Shown one piece after another: positions 8,054 through 19,017 of a DNA stretch of 64,000 nucleotides. This DNA is from Mycolicibacterium rufum (GTDB lineage Bacteria > Actinomycetota > Actinomycetes > Mycobacteriales > Mycobacteriaceae): positions 200,011-264,010 of the forward strand of contig NZ_CP092428.2 of the NCBI RefSeq assembly GCF_022374875.2. Direction: 5' to 3'. The notes below the pieces were generated by a model. The model saw nothing but the letters and a program-made list of their open reading frames with translations, searched no databases and had not been told where the DNA came from. Position 1 is the stretch's first letter, and each line of letters opens with the position of its first letter. Made by a program: the position numbers and the translations under genes.

Positions 8054-11000
8054 TTTCGTCGCCGCCGTCGGCAACGTGCCGTTCGGGCGGTTCGCGGTGC
8101 ACGATCCTGCGCACAACCCCGCCCGGCACAGCATCCACAACCACTTCATCGTCAAGGCATTGGCGTTGACCGCGCCCGGCGGCTACGTCGCGGTGCTGAC
8201 CAGCCGCTACACCATGGACTCGGCATCTGACTCAGCTCGCCGCGACATTGCCGCGCGCGGCGAACTCGTCGGGGCGCTGCGTCTGCCGTCGCAGGCCTTC
8301 CGGCGGGTAGCCGGTACCGAGGTGGTGACCGACCTGTTGGTGTTGCGCCGGCGTACCGAGCCGGTCGATCTGCGCGTCGACCGGCCGCTGTGGCTCGACA
8401 CCGCGCGCCTCACGCTGGACGGCGTGGAGCCCGACACCGCGGCCCCGATCGCCGTCAACGCCTACTTACATGAGAATCCTCAGCACGTCCTGGGATCGAT
8501 GACCGTGGGTCATGGGCTGCACGGCAGCCCCAATCTGGTGGTCGAGGGCCTTAGCGGCGCCGAGCTGGCCGCCCAGGTCTCCGAGCAGCTCGACGCGGTG
8601 ATCGACGCCGCGGTGCTGCGCGGCGCGGGGCTGACCGCAACCACGGCCGACCTCACCGAGGTCTCGCCGCAGCACTTCGACGCCGGCTTGCTCACCGCCG
8701 CCGACCAGGGCGAGGACCCGCCGCTGTTCGCGCTGCGCTTCAACATCGAAACCGGCGGCATCGACTACTGGGCGGGTCACACCTGGGAGCCCCACAACAC
8801 CCCCAAGACCCTGGTGGCCGAGACACGTGAACTGATCGCGTTGCGCGACGCCGCCAACAGCCTCATCGCGTCCCAGTCCGCGGGCCGGCCCGTCTCCGAA
8901 CGCCACCAGTTGCGCGGTCACCTCAACCGTCTCTACGACGACTACGTCGAGCGCCACGGCCCGATCAACCGGTTCTCCTGGGTCCACCCCAAGAACATCA
9001 CCCAGGAGCAGCACGACGCGAAAGTCGCTGCCGAAGAGTCCAAATGGCGTGCCAAGGAAGGTGAGCCAGGTCAGCCCTACCGCGGCAGAGTGCCCGAGGA
9101 TCTGCTCGAGGAGTGGAACACCAAGGCCTGGGAGCCCAAAGCCTCGTACAAGAAGCGACGTCACCTCGACGGCGGCATGCGCCACGATCCCGGATGGGCA
9201 GTCGTCTCGGCGCTGGAAGTCTTCGACGAGACCACCGGGCAAGCCCGCAAGGCCGAGATCTTCTCCACCGACTTGGTGTCCGCGCGGGCCGAGGTGCTCA
9301 GCGCGTCGGGACCCAAGGAAGCGTTGGCCGTCAGCCTCGACCGCGCCCAACGTGTCGACGTCGACCTCATCGCCAGCTTGCTCGACGTCGACGCCGCCGC
9401 CGCCCGCGAACTGCTCGCCGGGCTGGCCTACCCCGACCTCGACGACCCCGACGAACTGGTGCCGGCCGCGACCGCGCTGTCGGGCAACGTGCGCCAGAAG
9501 CTCGCCGCCGCGACCGCCGCAGCACAGGCCAATCCGGTCTACCGCGACTACGTCGCCGCCCTGCGCGAGGTCATGCCCGCCGACCGCACCGCCGAGGAAA
9601 TTCGGGTCCGCCCGGGCGCCCCGTGGATTCCGGCCGACGTGGTTGCCCAGTTCGCCAAGGAGACCTTCGGGCTCTCGACGGTCACCGCCGAACACATCGG
9701 GGGCCGCTGGGTCATCGACATCCCCAAGCATCACCGCTTCGGGCGGCTGATGACCGAGACGTGGGGGATGCCACACAAGGGCTGTGACGCGGCCAGTCTG
9801 CTTGACGCGCTGTGCAACTCGCGCAGCGTCATCGTCAACGACGACGACGGCAAGCTCGACGTACAGGCCACCTTCGCCGCGCAGGCCAAGGCCGCCAAGA
9901 TCGGCGAGGAGTTCAACCGGTGGGTCTTCAACAACGAGGAACGCCGCGAAACCCTCGTCGCCGAGTACAACCGGCGTTTCAACTCGCTGCGGGCACCGCG
10001 CTACGACGGGTCCGCACTGTCGCTGCCGGGTCTCTCGGATGTGTTCGTCCCGCATTACTATCAACGCAACGCCGTCGCCCGCATCATCGCTGAACCCTCG
10101 GTGCTCCTGAATCATGTTGTGGGCGCCGGTAAATCGGGAACCGCTTTCATGGGAGCGATAGAGCTCAAACGCCTCGGACTTGTCCGTCAGCCCTGGATCG
10201 TCGTGCCCAACAGCATCATCGACCAGGTTGGCCGTGAGGCCAAGCAGTGGTATCCGGCTGCCAACATCCTTCTCGGCACGGCGGCCACCAACGCCGAGGG
10301 CCGTCGCCGGCTGGTCGCGCAGTCCGCATCCAGCGACTGGGACATGGTCATCATCCCCGAGTCGGCGTTTACGGCGATCGGGGTGTCCGAGCGCCTGCGC
10401 GCGGATTACATTGCCGACCAGCTCGACACGCTACGCACCCAGCTCGACGATGCGGCCAGCGACCGCTCCAAGAAGGCCATCGAGCGGGCGTTGAAGACCG
10501 CCAAGGAACGGCTGGAGCGGTTGACCGCTCAGGAGGCCAAGGACACCGGCTTGAGCTTTGAAAGCAGCGGAGCCGATTACCTTTTCGTCGACGAGGCTCA
10601 TTACTACAAGAACCTCCAGCGGGTGTGCAACATCCAGGAGCTCAACTGCACCAAGTCCTCCGAACGTGCCGTGGACCTGGCCCTGAAGCTGCGGGTGCTG
10701 CGTGAACGCCGGCGCGAGGAAGCCAAGGCCGCAGGGATTGCCCCTCACCGAGTCGTCGAGCGGGTGGCTACCTTCATGACGGGCACACCGATCGCGAACT
10801 CCTTGGGCGAGCTGTGGGTCATGCAGACCTACCTCCGACCCGATTTGCTTGCCGAGGCCGGTGTGTCCGACCTGGGCGACTGGGGTGCGGCGTTCACCGC
10901 CACACACACCACCGTCGAGGTCAATGCCACCGGCACGAAACTTCGCCCGGTGACACGGGTCGGGAAGTTCACGAATCTGCCGGAGCTGCTGGCGCTGTCG

Positions 11001-13535
11001 TCGGTGTACTCCGACGTCGTCACCCGCGACCAAGTGCCCGTGGAGTTGCCGCCGCTCATCGGGGGGCAGCGTCAAACGGTGGCGTTGCAGCCCGACATCG
11101 AGGTCGTCGACTTCATCGCCGATCTCGGATACCGAGCCGATCATCTCGATGCTCGCAACCCGCAGCGGGACAACATCCTCAAGATCGCCAACGACGGGCG
11201 GAATGCCTCCCTGGACCCCCGCCTCGCCCACCTGGCCGCGCCCACCGAGAGCCGCGCCGCGGCGGTGGCCGAGTCGATGATGCGCACCTACCGAGCCAAT
11301 CTGGACCGCGTCTACCGCCATCCCCGAACCGGTGAGCCCATGCCCAAGCGTGGGTGCCTGCAGGTGGCGTTCTGCGATCGCGGCACCCCCTCCAACGATC
11401 CGGAGCAATTCACGATTTACGCGGCCATCAAGGCTGAGCTGATCGCCCGCGGCATGCCGGCCGACAAGATCCGGTTCGTCCACGACGCACGCAAGGCCCA
11501 TGAAGTCGGTCTGTTGCGCGAGCAGTGCATCAACGGTGAGGTGGCCGTGCTGATCGGCAGCACCGAGAAGATGGGGACGGGCTGGAACATTCAGCCCCGC
11601 CTGGCTGCCCTCGACCATGTTGACGTGCCCTGGCGGCCAGCGGACTTGGAGCAGCGTGAGGGCCGCGTCCTGCGTCAGGGCAATCAGAACCTCGACGGCG
11701 TCGAGATCCGCACCTACGTCACCGAAGGCACCTATGACACCGTGATGTGGCAGAAGGTGCAGGCCAAGTCGTTGTTCATCGAGCAGGTCAACCGCAGTGA
11801 GGTCACCGATCGAGACATCGAGGACCTCTCCGGTGGTGACATCGGCGCCGCGGCCGCCGAGACGAAGGCGTTGGCGACCGGCGATCCTCGCTACCTGCGT
11901 CAGGTCGAGCTCGACGAGCAGGTGCGCCGCCTCCAAGCGCTCGAACGAGCCCACCATGAGGCCACGCGTCGCCGCGACTGGCTCGTCGACACCCACGAAC
12001 GGACCATCCCGCACAAAGAGCGTCAGCTCGCCGAGCTGCAGCCGATCGCGCAGCGCGCCGCCGCCCATGGGGCCGAGCAGCGTTCTCCGGAGGTGATCGT
12101 CGGTGGGCAGCGAACCAGGGAGAACTCGGTGACCGCCGAGCGGCTGGCAGCGGCGTGCCGCCAGGCCTTCCTCGACGGTCGCGACCGCGGCGCCACCCGC
12201 TACAGCGATACCGGGGTGAGCATCGACGGCGTGGCCTTGCTCGCGGCGCGCGATCTCACCCATGACTCGCTGCTACTGCGCCTGACGGCGTCGCAGCGGA
12301 TCACCGAGGTCAAGAAGGACGACCTGATGGCCACCGCGTCAGAGGCGGGCGGGGCGAAGGCCCGCGGTCTGTTGACGCGGGTGGAAAACCTCTACCTCGA
12401 CCTGCCCCGCCAACAGGCCACCCTGACTAGCGAGATCGACCAGGACCGCGCCGAATTGGCCGACCTCTTGGCTCACCCACCAGGCCCGTTCGAGCACACT
12501 GGCGAACTCACCGACCGCCAGGCCGAGCTCGCGACCTTGACCTTGGAGCTGCGGTTGGCCGCCGAAAGCCCGGAGGCGAAGGCGAAAGCCGCTGCCGCGC
12601 AGGCGCGCATGGCTGCTCGCGGCCGGGAACCGGGCTGGTCGCTGCTGCACAATCCGACGCCGTACGTGGTGCAGGAATCGGGCCTGCGGTCCGCCCGTGA
12701 GTTACGTGCGGCGGTACACGACCGTGAGCTGCGTGCGGCAGTGGCCGTCGCCGAGCCAGCGCAGTCAGCGATGATCACCGAGCGGGATCTGATGGTGTTG
12801 CGTGCTGAGGTGGATTTCGTGGAGGCAGCGGGGTCTCGGTCACCGGCCACGGTGTACCCACCCCCAGCCCACGTGTGGGAGGACCTCGACGACCCGACCC
12901 GCGCCGCGGTCGAAACCATCACCGCGAGCATGCAATCGGTGCACGTCCTCACCTTGGGACCCGACGCCGACAAGCACGCCGCCCTGAGCGCGATCCAGGC
13001 CGCCGCCACCGGCAAGGGCCGCAACGTGCTCGCGATGCCGGCCACCGACACCGCGACCGCCTTCGCCGACCACCACCCCTACGCCACCAAGGTCACCGAC
13101 CCCGCCGCCACCCGCGACCGCCTCGAAACCGGCCGCTGGAGCATCCGAGCAGGCCAGCTCGTCGTCATCGACGACGCCGACCACCTCGACCCAGATCAGT
13201 TGCGCTACTTCACCGAACACGCTGCCCGCTCCAACACCAAGCTGCTACTGGTCTGCACCCCCACCGAGAGCCGCACCCCCGCCCACAGCCTCGTCGACGC
13301 CCTCGCCGACAACCTGCCCTGGGCCCAGCGCATCGGCACCCCCACCGTCGACCGCGCCACCGCCATCGACCGCGCCCGCACCCACCTCACCGACCACGAA
13401 CCGGCCACCGCCCACGACCGCGACGCCGCCGAACTCCTGGCCCGCCGCGACACCCTGACCGCCACCCAACACGCCCAATTCAAACCCCGCCTACACACCC
13501 ACGACCACAGCCGCGAACACGGCCTCGACCTGTAA
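8054..13535 (+). pseudogene. methylase/SNF2 helicase (DarB-like), 3' part, with relaxase-derived tail
   Basis: The frame resumes with the methylase catalytic-type motif GNVPFG, then substrate-binding regions. A full SNF2-like helicase follows: P-loop VGAGKSGTAF (near 10120), DEAH box VDEAHYY (near 10590), GTPIANSLGELW, and helicase motifs TEKMGTGWNIQ and REGRVLRQGNQN (11560-11680). A coiled-coil region follows. From 12766 to the stop the sequence is a near-perfect copy of the relaxase C-terminus in the same reading frame, so the tail is chimeric. Such proteins are thought to protect or modify incoming element DNA. The IS30 insertion should inactivate it unless precise excision occurs. Confidence 0.8.
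12766..13533 (+). repeat. inverted duplication, copy 1 (768 bp) inside helicase 3' end
   Basis: This copy is nearly identical to the reverse complement of 19934-20713. In the parts compared closely, differences are GTG versus GGG in one codon (VWED/GWED) and a 12-bp CACGGCCTCGAC duplication present only in copy 2. Identity starts at CAGCGATGATCACC and ends at GACCTGT, the first base of this gene's stop codon. Confidence 0.92.
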
Positions 13536-13613
13536 AGCGCTGGTGGCGTCGCCCCATCACGGTTGCCGCGACCACGGCGGCGTCCACTCGGCCGGCCATT
13601 TACATCGTCAGCA

Positions 13614-13635
13614 ATGTCTATTTGCAAATGGACAT
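13614..13635. promoter_or_regulatory. 22-bp palindromic operator candidate
   Basis: ATGTCTATTTGC at the left mirrors GCAAATGGACAT at the right, with one mismatched pair. A further half-site (GATGGACAC) follows. It lies 28 bp upstream of the ATG at 13664, whose product has an N-terminal DNA-binding-like region. Autoregulation is inferred. Confidence 0.5.
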
Positions 13636-13663
13636 GTAGATGGACACCGCATAGGGTGATGCC

Positions 13664-15328
13664 ATGAATCTCCGCAAGCGGCGTCTCCCTGCACATGGCA
13701 TCAGCTCCCCGGTCATCGCAGAGGATGCTTACTGGCAGCAACACAGTCAGTGGGGCGCTCCCACCGTCGACACCGCAGAGTTCGCAAAGCTGCTCGGCGT
13801 ATCCATCGCGGCGTTTCACAAGCTGACCACCCGCGATCCCAATTTCCCGCAGCCGGCGATCCCGGGTCGACCAAAGCTGTGGACGAAGGTTCAGGCCTTC
13901 GAGTGCAAGCGGGTTCGGCGCCAGAATCGCGGAGCGCAGATTCCCCGGATCTACCACCAGGGCGACGGGCTGCAGCCGGCGATGTGGGTGGGCGCCGAAC
14001 GACACGCACCTTACGACGCATACGGCAGCCCGAAACCCTGGATCGTGCATATCTGGCAGCCCGCCGACGACCGCGGGCCCGTAGCGGTGGCCTACGGCGA
14101 CGTGATGACCACCGGGCGGGCCGCGCACTGGGCGCCCCGCCTCCTACAAGTCCTCGAATCAGTGACGGCTGTCGCGGTTGTGAGCGACGAGATGCGGCCA
14201 CTACCTGGGGAGGTGAGTCCGCCGGGCTGGCAGGCCGAATTGGCGGTCGCTGAGCGACAACACGGAGCCCCGCCCGGCACTGCCATTGTGGAAACTTGCG
14301 GATGGTTCGACCTCGCCAACCTCCTGCGGGTGAACTTGCCCTGGTGGCCAGCCGGTCTGCGCAGACTCGACGACATCCAGGCGTGGCGGCCGGGAGCCGC
14401 CCCGCAATCGGTTCGCCCCTCAGACCCGCTCTATGACCCGAACACCCTCAACCAGCTGCTCGCCGAAGCTGCCGACGATGCTGAGGCAGACCGCTGTCGC
14501 TCGGTCGTCGACGTCATCAACGCACGCCTGGAAGCTGGGATCTACGCCGCACCAGCGCATCCTGACGTGCCCGGAGGAGTCGAACGGCCGGGCCTGTTCC
14601 AGGCGGCATACCCCCGCAACCCCAACCCGACGTTGCTTGAGCCGCCCACACTCGGGGAGGTGTACCCACTGATGAACCTCCGGGTACCCAGTGAGGCTGC
14701 ACGCCAGAAGGCGGTGGAACTGCTGTCTCACCGCAACGAGGTGCGCGAACTGGTCGGTATCACGGTGTGCACTTCGGAAGACGACGGACCCCTTGCCAGG
14801 GAATGGATTTCACGACTTAAGCCGTGCGAAGACCCACAGACCCTCGGCGCGATGTTTGCGCGGCGGACATTCACTGATGACCAACGAACGCACCCCTGCC
14901 AATGGTGGTACGACCCACGGGCCGACTTCGGATGGATCGCCAAGACAACTGATGGCACATACCACGCCACCGTGGGAACACGGATGCCCGCCGATGGCCG
15001 ACTGACCGCATTTGAGGTCGAAGCACGTTGGCGCGCAGCGTTTTACCGAGCAGCAGGGACGGTATGGCCCATGCCGCTCGGCGGAAGTGGGTACTACACC
15101 TGCGGCTATCGCGGTACGGGACCGGACAATCTCATTGCAGCCGTCTGCCAACTGCACGTTGCCGCCGACGCGTACCTGCCTGATAGCTCTGACACCCGCG
15201 GCGCGCCGGCGGCCCTCAAACAGCTCGTCCACACCAGAGAGGCGCCCCTGACTGTGGACGAATCCGAGCTGGCCGAAGTGATGGATTCGCTCGAAGCGGA
15301 GGACACCCAAAGAGGAACGCCGCGATGA
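13664..15328 (+). CDS. 554-aa unknown protein with AlpA/MerR-like N-terminus
   Basis: Residues ~35-80 (DTAEFAKLLGVSIAAFHKL, then FPQPAIPGRPKLWTKVQAFE) resemble the winged-helix DNA-binding module of AlpA/excisionase-type proteins. The remaining ~470 residues have no recognised domain but are rich in Trp and Pro and look globular. The next ORF overlaps by 4 nt (ATGA). An imperfect palindrome lies just upstream. It sits inside the inverted-repeat-bounded segment and may be a plasmid regulator or replication-type protein. No function is assigned. Confidence 0.65.
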   Translation: MNLRKRRLPAHGISSPVIAEDAYWQQHSQWGAPTVDTAEFAKLLGVSIAAFHKLTTRDPNFPQPAIPGRPKLWTKVQAFECKRVRRQNRGAQIPRIYHQGDGLQPAMWVGAERHAPYDAYGSPKPWIVHIWQPADDRGPVAVAYGDVMTTGRAAHWAPRLLQVLESVTAVAVVSDEMRPLPGEVSPPGWQAELAVAERQHGAPPGTAIVETCGWFDLANLLRVNLPWWPAGLRRLDDIQAWRPGAAPQSVRPSDPLYDPNTLNQLLAEAADDAEADRCRSVVDVINARLEAGIYAAPAHPDVPGGVERPGLFQAAYPRNPNPTLLEPPTLGEVYPLMNLRVPSEAARQKAVELLSHRNEVRELVGITVCTSEDDGPLAREWISRLKPCEDPQTLGAMFARRTFTDDQRTHPCQWWYDPRADFGWIAKTTDGTYHATVGTRMPADGRLTAFEVEARWRAAFYRAAGTVWPMPLGGSGYYTCGYRGTGPDNLIAAVCQLHVAADAYLPDSSDTRGAPAALKQLVHTREAPLTVDESELAEVMDSLEAEDTQRGTPR

Positions 15329-15534
15329 CCCCGCACAGCTCGCCGGCGGTCCTTCCTTCTGCGCATAGCGGTTCTGTGGTCACCGCCTTGACCGCCGCGA
15401 CGTCGGCCGCCCACGTCGCCGTTGAGCACGCCCAGACGGTGGCCGACCAGATTTTCGGGCTCAGCGTGCTCTCGCTTCGCCAGCAGGGCTACAACGATCG
15501 GTTCATCGCCGACCGCCTGCGGGCAAGAGCTTGA
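15325..15534 (+). CDS. 69-aa partner protein, probably truncated by IS21 remnant
   Basis: The ATG overlaps the upstream stop by 4 nt, so it is probably co-translated with the 554-aa gene. The protein is Ala/Val-rich and ends in LRQQGYNDRFIADRLRARA, which reads like the first part of a helix-turn-helix. The stop occurs 5 nt into recognisable istB sequence, so the original C-terminus seems to have been lost to an IS21-type insertion followed by deletion. Confidence 0.5.
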   Translation: MTPHSSPAVLPSAHSGSVVTALTAATSAAHVAVEHAQTVADQIFGLSVLSLRQQGYNDRFIADRLRARA

Positions 15535-15782
15535 CCGCCGCGGTGCCGAGCTGTTGTTTCAGGTGCTCACCGAACGTAAAGAGAAGGCCTCGGTCGCCAT
15601 CGCGTTCGAATGAGAGCTTCTCGGGGTGGACCAAGACGTTCACCGACCCACGGTTGTGCGCGGCGATCGTGGATCGGCTCACCCTCGGCGGCAACATCAT
15701 CGAAACCGGCACCGACTCCTTCCGTCTCGCCCACACCCGCGCCAAGTCCGGTGCATCAGGCGGCGACCGGTCAGTCGGCTAG
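15527..15782 (+). pseudogene. istB (IS21-family helper ATPase) 3' remnant
   Basis: Reading from GAG 15527 gives LDRRGAELLFQVLTE and KASVAIA, matching the core of IstB ATPases. A single extra base near 15607 breaks the frame. The continuation in another frame reads SNESFSGWTKTFTDPRL and IVDRLTLGGNIIETGT, the IstB C-terminus. The N-terminal P-loop part and istA are absent. This is a scar of an IS21-type element. Confidence 0.75.
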
Positions 15783-16733
15783 CCGGGGGGTGGCCGATGA
15801 ATCAACCCGCTGACCATCATCGACAGGGTCGTCCCCGTCGGATGGGGGGCGGGTTCGTACCCGCGTCGACAAGGCGATGCCGAAAATTACGATGATCGCC
15901 CCCACCGGTTGATTCCAGTGGAGATGCTCCCCGAGCAACGCGGCACCCAGCACCACCCCGACGATCGGCGTCAAATAGGTGACGCTGGCGCCGGCGGTCG
16001 CTCCCCACGCCGAAACGACGTTGGTGTTCCACACATAGGCCAAGCCGGTACCCACAACACCCAGCAACACCATGCTGATCACCACCGAGGCGCTCAGAAC
16101 GACGCTGTCGCGCGCGATGAACGGTGCGAGCAGCATCATGATGACCCCACCAACGCCGACCTGCATCGTCGCCACCGTCAACGCTGGCAGACCCCGAGGG
16201 GCCACGTAACGACGCAGGTACACAAACGCCGCTCCGTAACTGGCGGTGGCCGCCAGACACCCCAGCTGCGCGGCCACCGACCCGCCGCTGCGGCCAGCCC
16301 ACGGAGCCAGCACCACCACGACACCTCCAAAGCCCAACCCCAAACCCAAAAGCCGGCGCGGAGTAGGCCGTTCATCGGGCAATGCCGCAATCGCCATCAG
16401 CATCGTCATCAGCGGGGTCGTCGCGTTGTAGATCGAGGCCAGACTCGATGCGATGAACTGCTCAGCCCACGCGAAGATCAAAAATGGTGCTACGCAAAGC
16501 AGTATCGCCACGACCGTGACGTGCAACCAGATCCGATCCCACCCCGGCAAACGGGCTCTGGTCATCAGCGTCAAGACCAGCAGAGCCAGCGCTCCGCCGA
16601 CCAGTCGCGCCAACACGACCTGGGCAGGTGACAAACCCTCCAAACCGACCTTGATGAACAGGAAGCTCGAACCCCACGCCGTAGCGAGCAACCCGAACTG
16701 CAACCACACTGGCACCGACAGACGACTGGACAC
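15771..16733 (-). CDS. EamA/DMT-family transporter
   Basis: The product is 320 aa with about ten membrane helices in two repeats (LQFGLLATAWGSSFLFIKVGL first; VTYLTPIVGVVLGAALLGEHL near the end). This is the usual size and layout of drug/metabolite exporters of the EamA family in the cytoplasmic membrane. The substrate cannot be told. The 3' end overlaps the istB remnant by 12 nt, convergent. No operon partner is visible. It is likely cargo trapped between mobile elements. Confidence 0.85.
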   Translation of the reverse strand: MSSRLSVPVWLQFGLLATAWGSSFLFIKVGLEGLSPAQVVLARLVGGALALLVLTLMTRARLPGWDRIWLHVTVVAILLCVAPFLIFAWAEQFIASSLASIYNATTPLMTMLMAIAALPDERPTPRRLLGLGLGFGGVVVVLAPWAGRSGGSVAAQLGCLAATASYGAAFVYLRRYVAPRGLPALTVATMQVGVGGVIMMLLAPFIARDSVVLSASVVISMVLLGVVGTGLAYVWNTNVVSAWGATAGASVTYLTPIVGVVLGAALLGEHLHWNQPVGAIIVIFGIALSTRVRTRPPSDGDDPVDDGQRVDSSATPRLAD

Positions 16734-16995
16734 AGCCGACGATCCTGCCGAACAAGCCCCACCCAGGCTGGCGGAAAACCGACCACACAGTCCAGCAGGA
16801 AAGAGCGACTCCCAAATTGGCGATCAAAAGAACACCCACGACGCCTCGCCTGACTCCGGACTTCGTGATCAAACGACTCCCGAATCAGCAGTCAAAATCA
16901 CCCGAGGAAGACAAGTTGCGCGCCGACGTCCATTTGCGGTCGCTGTAAGAGCATGTGCGGGACTATCTCGCTAACGGTGTTTTCGGCGGTTTTCA

Positions 16996-17463
16996 TCAGT
17001 AGGTTTCGGCTGCCGGGAATCGATCGGCGAAGGTGATCGCGAACGCATTCAGGGCAGGTTTCCACCGCATCGTCCATCGTGCCCTGCCTGCACCGGTCGG
17101 GTCCAGTGATCGGGTGACCAGATAGAGGCACTTGAGGGCGGCCTGCTCGGAGGGGAAGTGGCCGCGGGCCTTGATCGCGCGGCGGTAGCGGGCGTTGAGC
17201 GACTCGATGGCATTGGTGCTACAGATGACACGGCGGATCTCCACGTCGTAGTCCAGGAACGGGATGAACTCCGCCCAGGCGTTGTCCCACAGGCGGATCA
17301 CCGCCGGGTAGCGTTGCCCCCATTTCTCGGCCAGATCGTCGAACGCTGCGCGGGCCGCGGTCGCGTTGACTGCGGTGTAGATCGGTTTCACATCACGCTT
17401 GATCTCATCCCAGTACTTGCGGGACGTGAGCCGAAAGGTGTTGCGCAGCAAGTGAATGATGCA
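16996..17463 (-). pseudogene. IS256-family transposase, 3' part
   Basis: It encodes the C-terminal third, from CIIHLLRNTFRLTSRKYWDE through VICSTNAIESLNARYRRA to the end RFPAAETY. The catalytic Glu region (NAIESLN) is present. The coding sequence is interrupted at 17463 by the IS110 element and its 5' part lies at 19018-19829. Confidence 0.88.
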
Positions 17464-17549
17464 GACTCCCGCTGTCAACCTTTCATCGTGGACGTGTTTG
17501 GTCGCCGCGACTGACTCGGTTTGCTCAGCGCGGTCGTGGGGAGGGCGGA

Positions 17550-18770
17550 CTATGCCGCGGTGGTGCGGTGGTGGATGACCGGGTCGTAGAGGGTGTGATC
17601 GTGCCAGCAGCGCCACAGAATGCGGCACCAGCGCGCACCCAGGCCACGCAGAGCGCGGTGGTGTGGTTGGCCGGCGGCGCGGGCGTGTTCGTAGATGTCG
17701 GCCGACCATGGGTCCTCACGGACGGCGACGAACATCCACCAGTCGATGGCGTGGCGCATTCGCCGGTTGGCGGCGTAGCGGAACCTCACCTGACGGGTGC
17801 GCCCGGAGGCCTTGGTGACCGGAGCCAAGCCGGTCTCGGCCAACAACGACGGCGCCGATGGGAAACGGCTGCGCTGTTCACCCATTTCGGAGATTAATAC
17901 GCCGGCGGTGACGGGACCGATACCAGGGAAGCTGGTGAAGATCGGAGTGTCCGGGTGCATGTCGAGCAACTCGCCCAGCCGCTTGTCGTGGGCTCGCAGG
18001 TGAGTGTTGAGTAGCGCGAGCTGTTCTGTGAATGCTTTGGCCGCCAACGCTTTACCGGCGACGGTTCCTTCACTGGCCGACAACAGATGAGGCTGCATCC
18101 GGGCGATGAGCGTCTCAGGTTTCTGCCGGCCACTGTAGCCGTGTCGGCCGGTGAATCCACCCATTCGTCTCGTCGTGACCCTGCTCGCCTGCGCGGGAGT
18201 GGGAAAGGTCCGGATGAACGCCAGGGTGATGTCACGGTCCAACGAGGAGAACAGGTGCAAAGGTGCGGGGTGGTAGGCCTCCAAGATCGACCGCAGCCGA
18301 TTTTCGGTATCCACCTGCATATCCAGGATGCGCTGACGATCCCGGCTGACCGCGATCAGCTCGGCCAATACCGGCGACGCAACAGCCAACGGCCGCCACT
18401 GGGCATATTGGTGACGCAACGTGTCGGCCAAAACGTAGGCATCGAACTCGTCGGACTTGGCCGCCGCCATCCGATACCGTTCACGTGCACGCGCCGAGAT
18501 CTTCGGTGACACGCAATAGATTTCAGCGCTACAGTGCTGTTGCAGATGCTCGACAAGCAAGCCCTCGGCGCGTTCGATGGCGATACGCACCGAGCCAGTC
18601 AGTGAGGCGATCACCTCGACCAATATCGTCAAACCGTCGACGGTGTGCGCGATCTTTCGGCTGAGAAGCTGCCCGCCGCGGTCGTCGAGGACGCAGAGGT
18701 AATGGGAGCGTCCGCCCCAATCAATGCCGCACCAGAAACGACTTGCACCGTCCGGACTATCCTGATTCAT
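17550..18770 (-). CDS. IS110-family DEDD recombinase/transposase
   Basis: The product is 406 aa from ATG 18770. The N-terminal RuvC-like DEDD domain is intact: D in CGIDWGGRSHYLCVLDD, E in RIAIERAEGLLVEHL, and two D in KSDEFDAYVLADTLR. The C-terminal Tnp domain has FPGIGPVTAGVLISEMG and TGLAPVTKASGRTRQVRF, where the Ser of KASG is the expected nucleophile. This family acts with a structured RNA encoded in the element (bridge RNA) to choose target and donor. No disabling mutation is visible. Confidence 0.93.
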   Translation of the reverse strand: MNQDSPDGASRFWCGIDWGGRSHYLCVLDDRGGQLLSRKIAHTVDGLTILVEVIASLTGSVRIAIERAEGLLVEHLQQHCSAEIYCVSPKISARARERYRMAAAKSDEFDAYVLADTLRHQYAQWRPLAVASPVLAELIAVSRDRQRILDMQVDTENRLRSILEAYHPAPLHLFSSLDRDITLAFIRTFPTPAQASRVTTRRMGGFTGRHGYSGRQKPETLIARMQPHLLSASEGTVAGKALAAKAFTEQLALLNTHLRAHDKRLGELLDMHPDTPIFTSFPGIGPVTAGVLISEMGEQRSRFPSAPSLLAETGLAPVTKASGRTRQVRFRYAANRRMRHAIDWWMFVAVREDPWSADIYEHARAAGQPHHRALRGLGARWCRILWRCWHDHTLYDPVIHHRTTAA

Positions 18771-19017
18771 TGCAGTCAGATCCCCTTCGATCCGAAGATT
18801 CACGCTGCAATGTGCGGGGCGTGCCCGGAACCTCATCTCGGCACTCGCCGCTGATACCGGTGGTGCTGCTCTCGCTGGCCGGTCCAAGCCCCGCAGCCAC
18901 CACGGGCGGACAGGTCTGCATGTGGACCTCGAAGGTGACGCGTTTGCACAGGTCCTGCCCGTGGTGGTGCAGGTGAACGCCGAGACCATCCCGGCCCACC
19001 CATTGTTAATAGATGAC
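18771..19017 (-). ncRNA. presumed bridge-RNA locus of the IS110 element
   Basis: This is the 247-nt non-coding region between the element's 5' end and its transposase start. In IS110-group elements this position encodes the bridge RNA with target- and donor-binding loops. I have not folded it, so the assignment rests on family knowledge and position. The observed target site (GTGCAGAC beside TGCATCATT in IS256) gives a sequence that its target loop should match. Confidence 0.4.

Larger units (their letters stand above)
17464..19017 (-). mobile_element. IS110-family insertion sequence inserted in the IS256 transposase
   Basis: The borders are set by where IS256 transposase sequence stops (IVQT side at 19018-19020; CIIH side at 17463) and are accurate to a few bases. 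The element is ~1.55 kb, has no terminal inverted repeats and carries one DEDD transposase. It has a long non-coding stretch (about 247 nt) upstream of the gene, as in the IS110 group. Confidence 0.85.
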
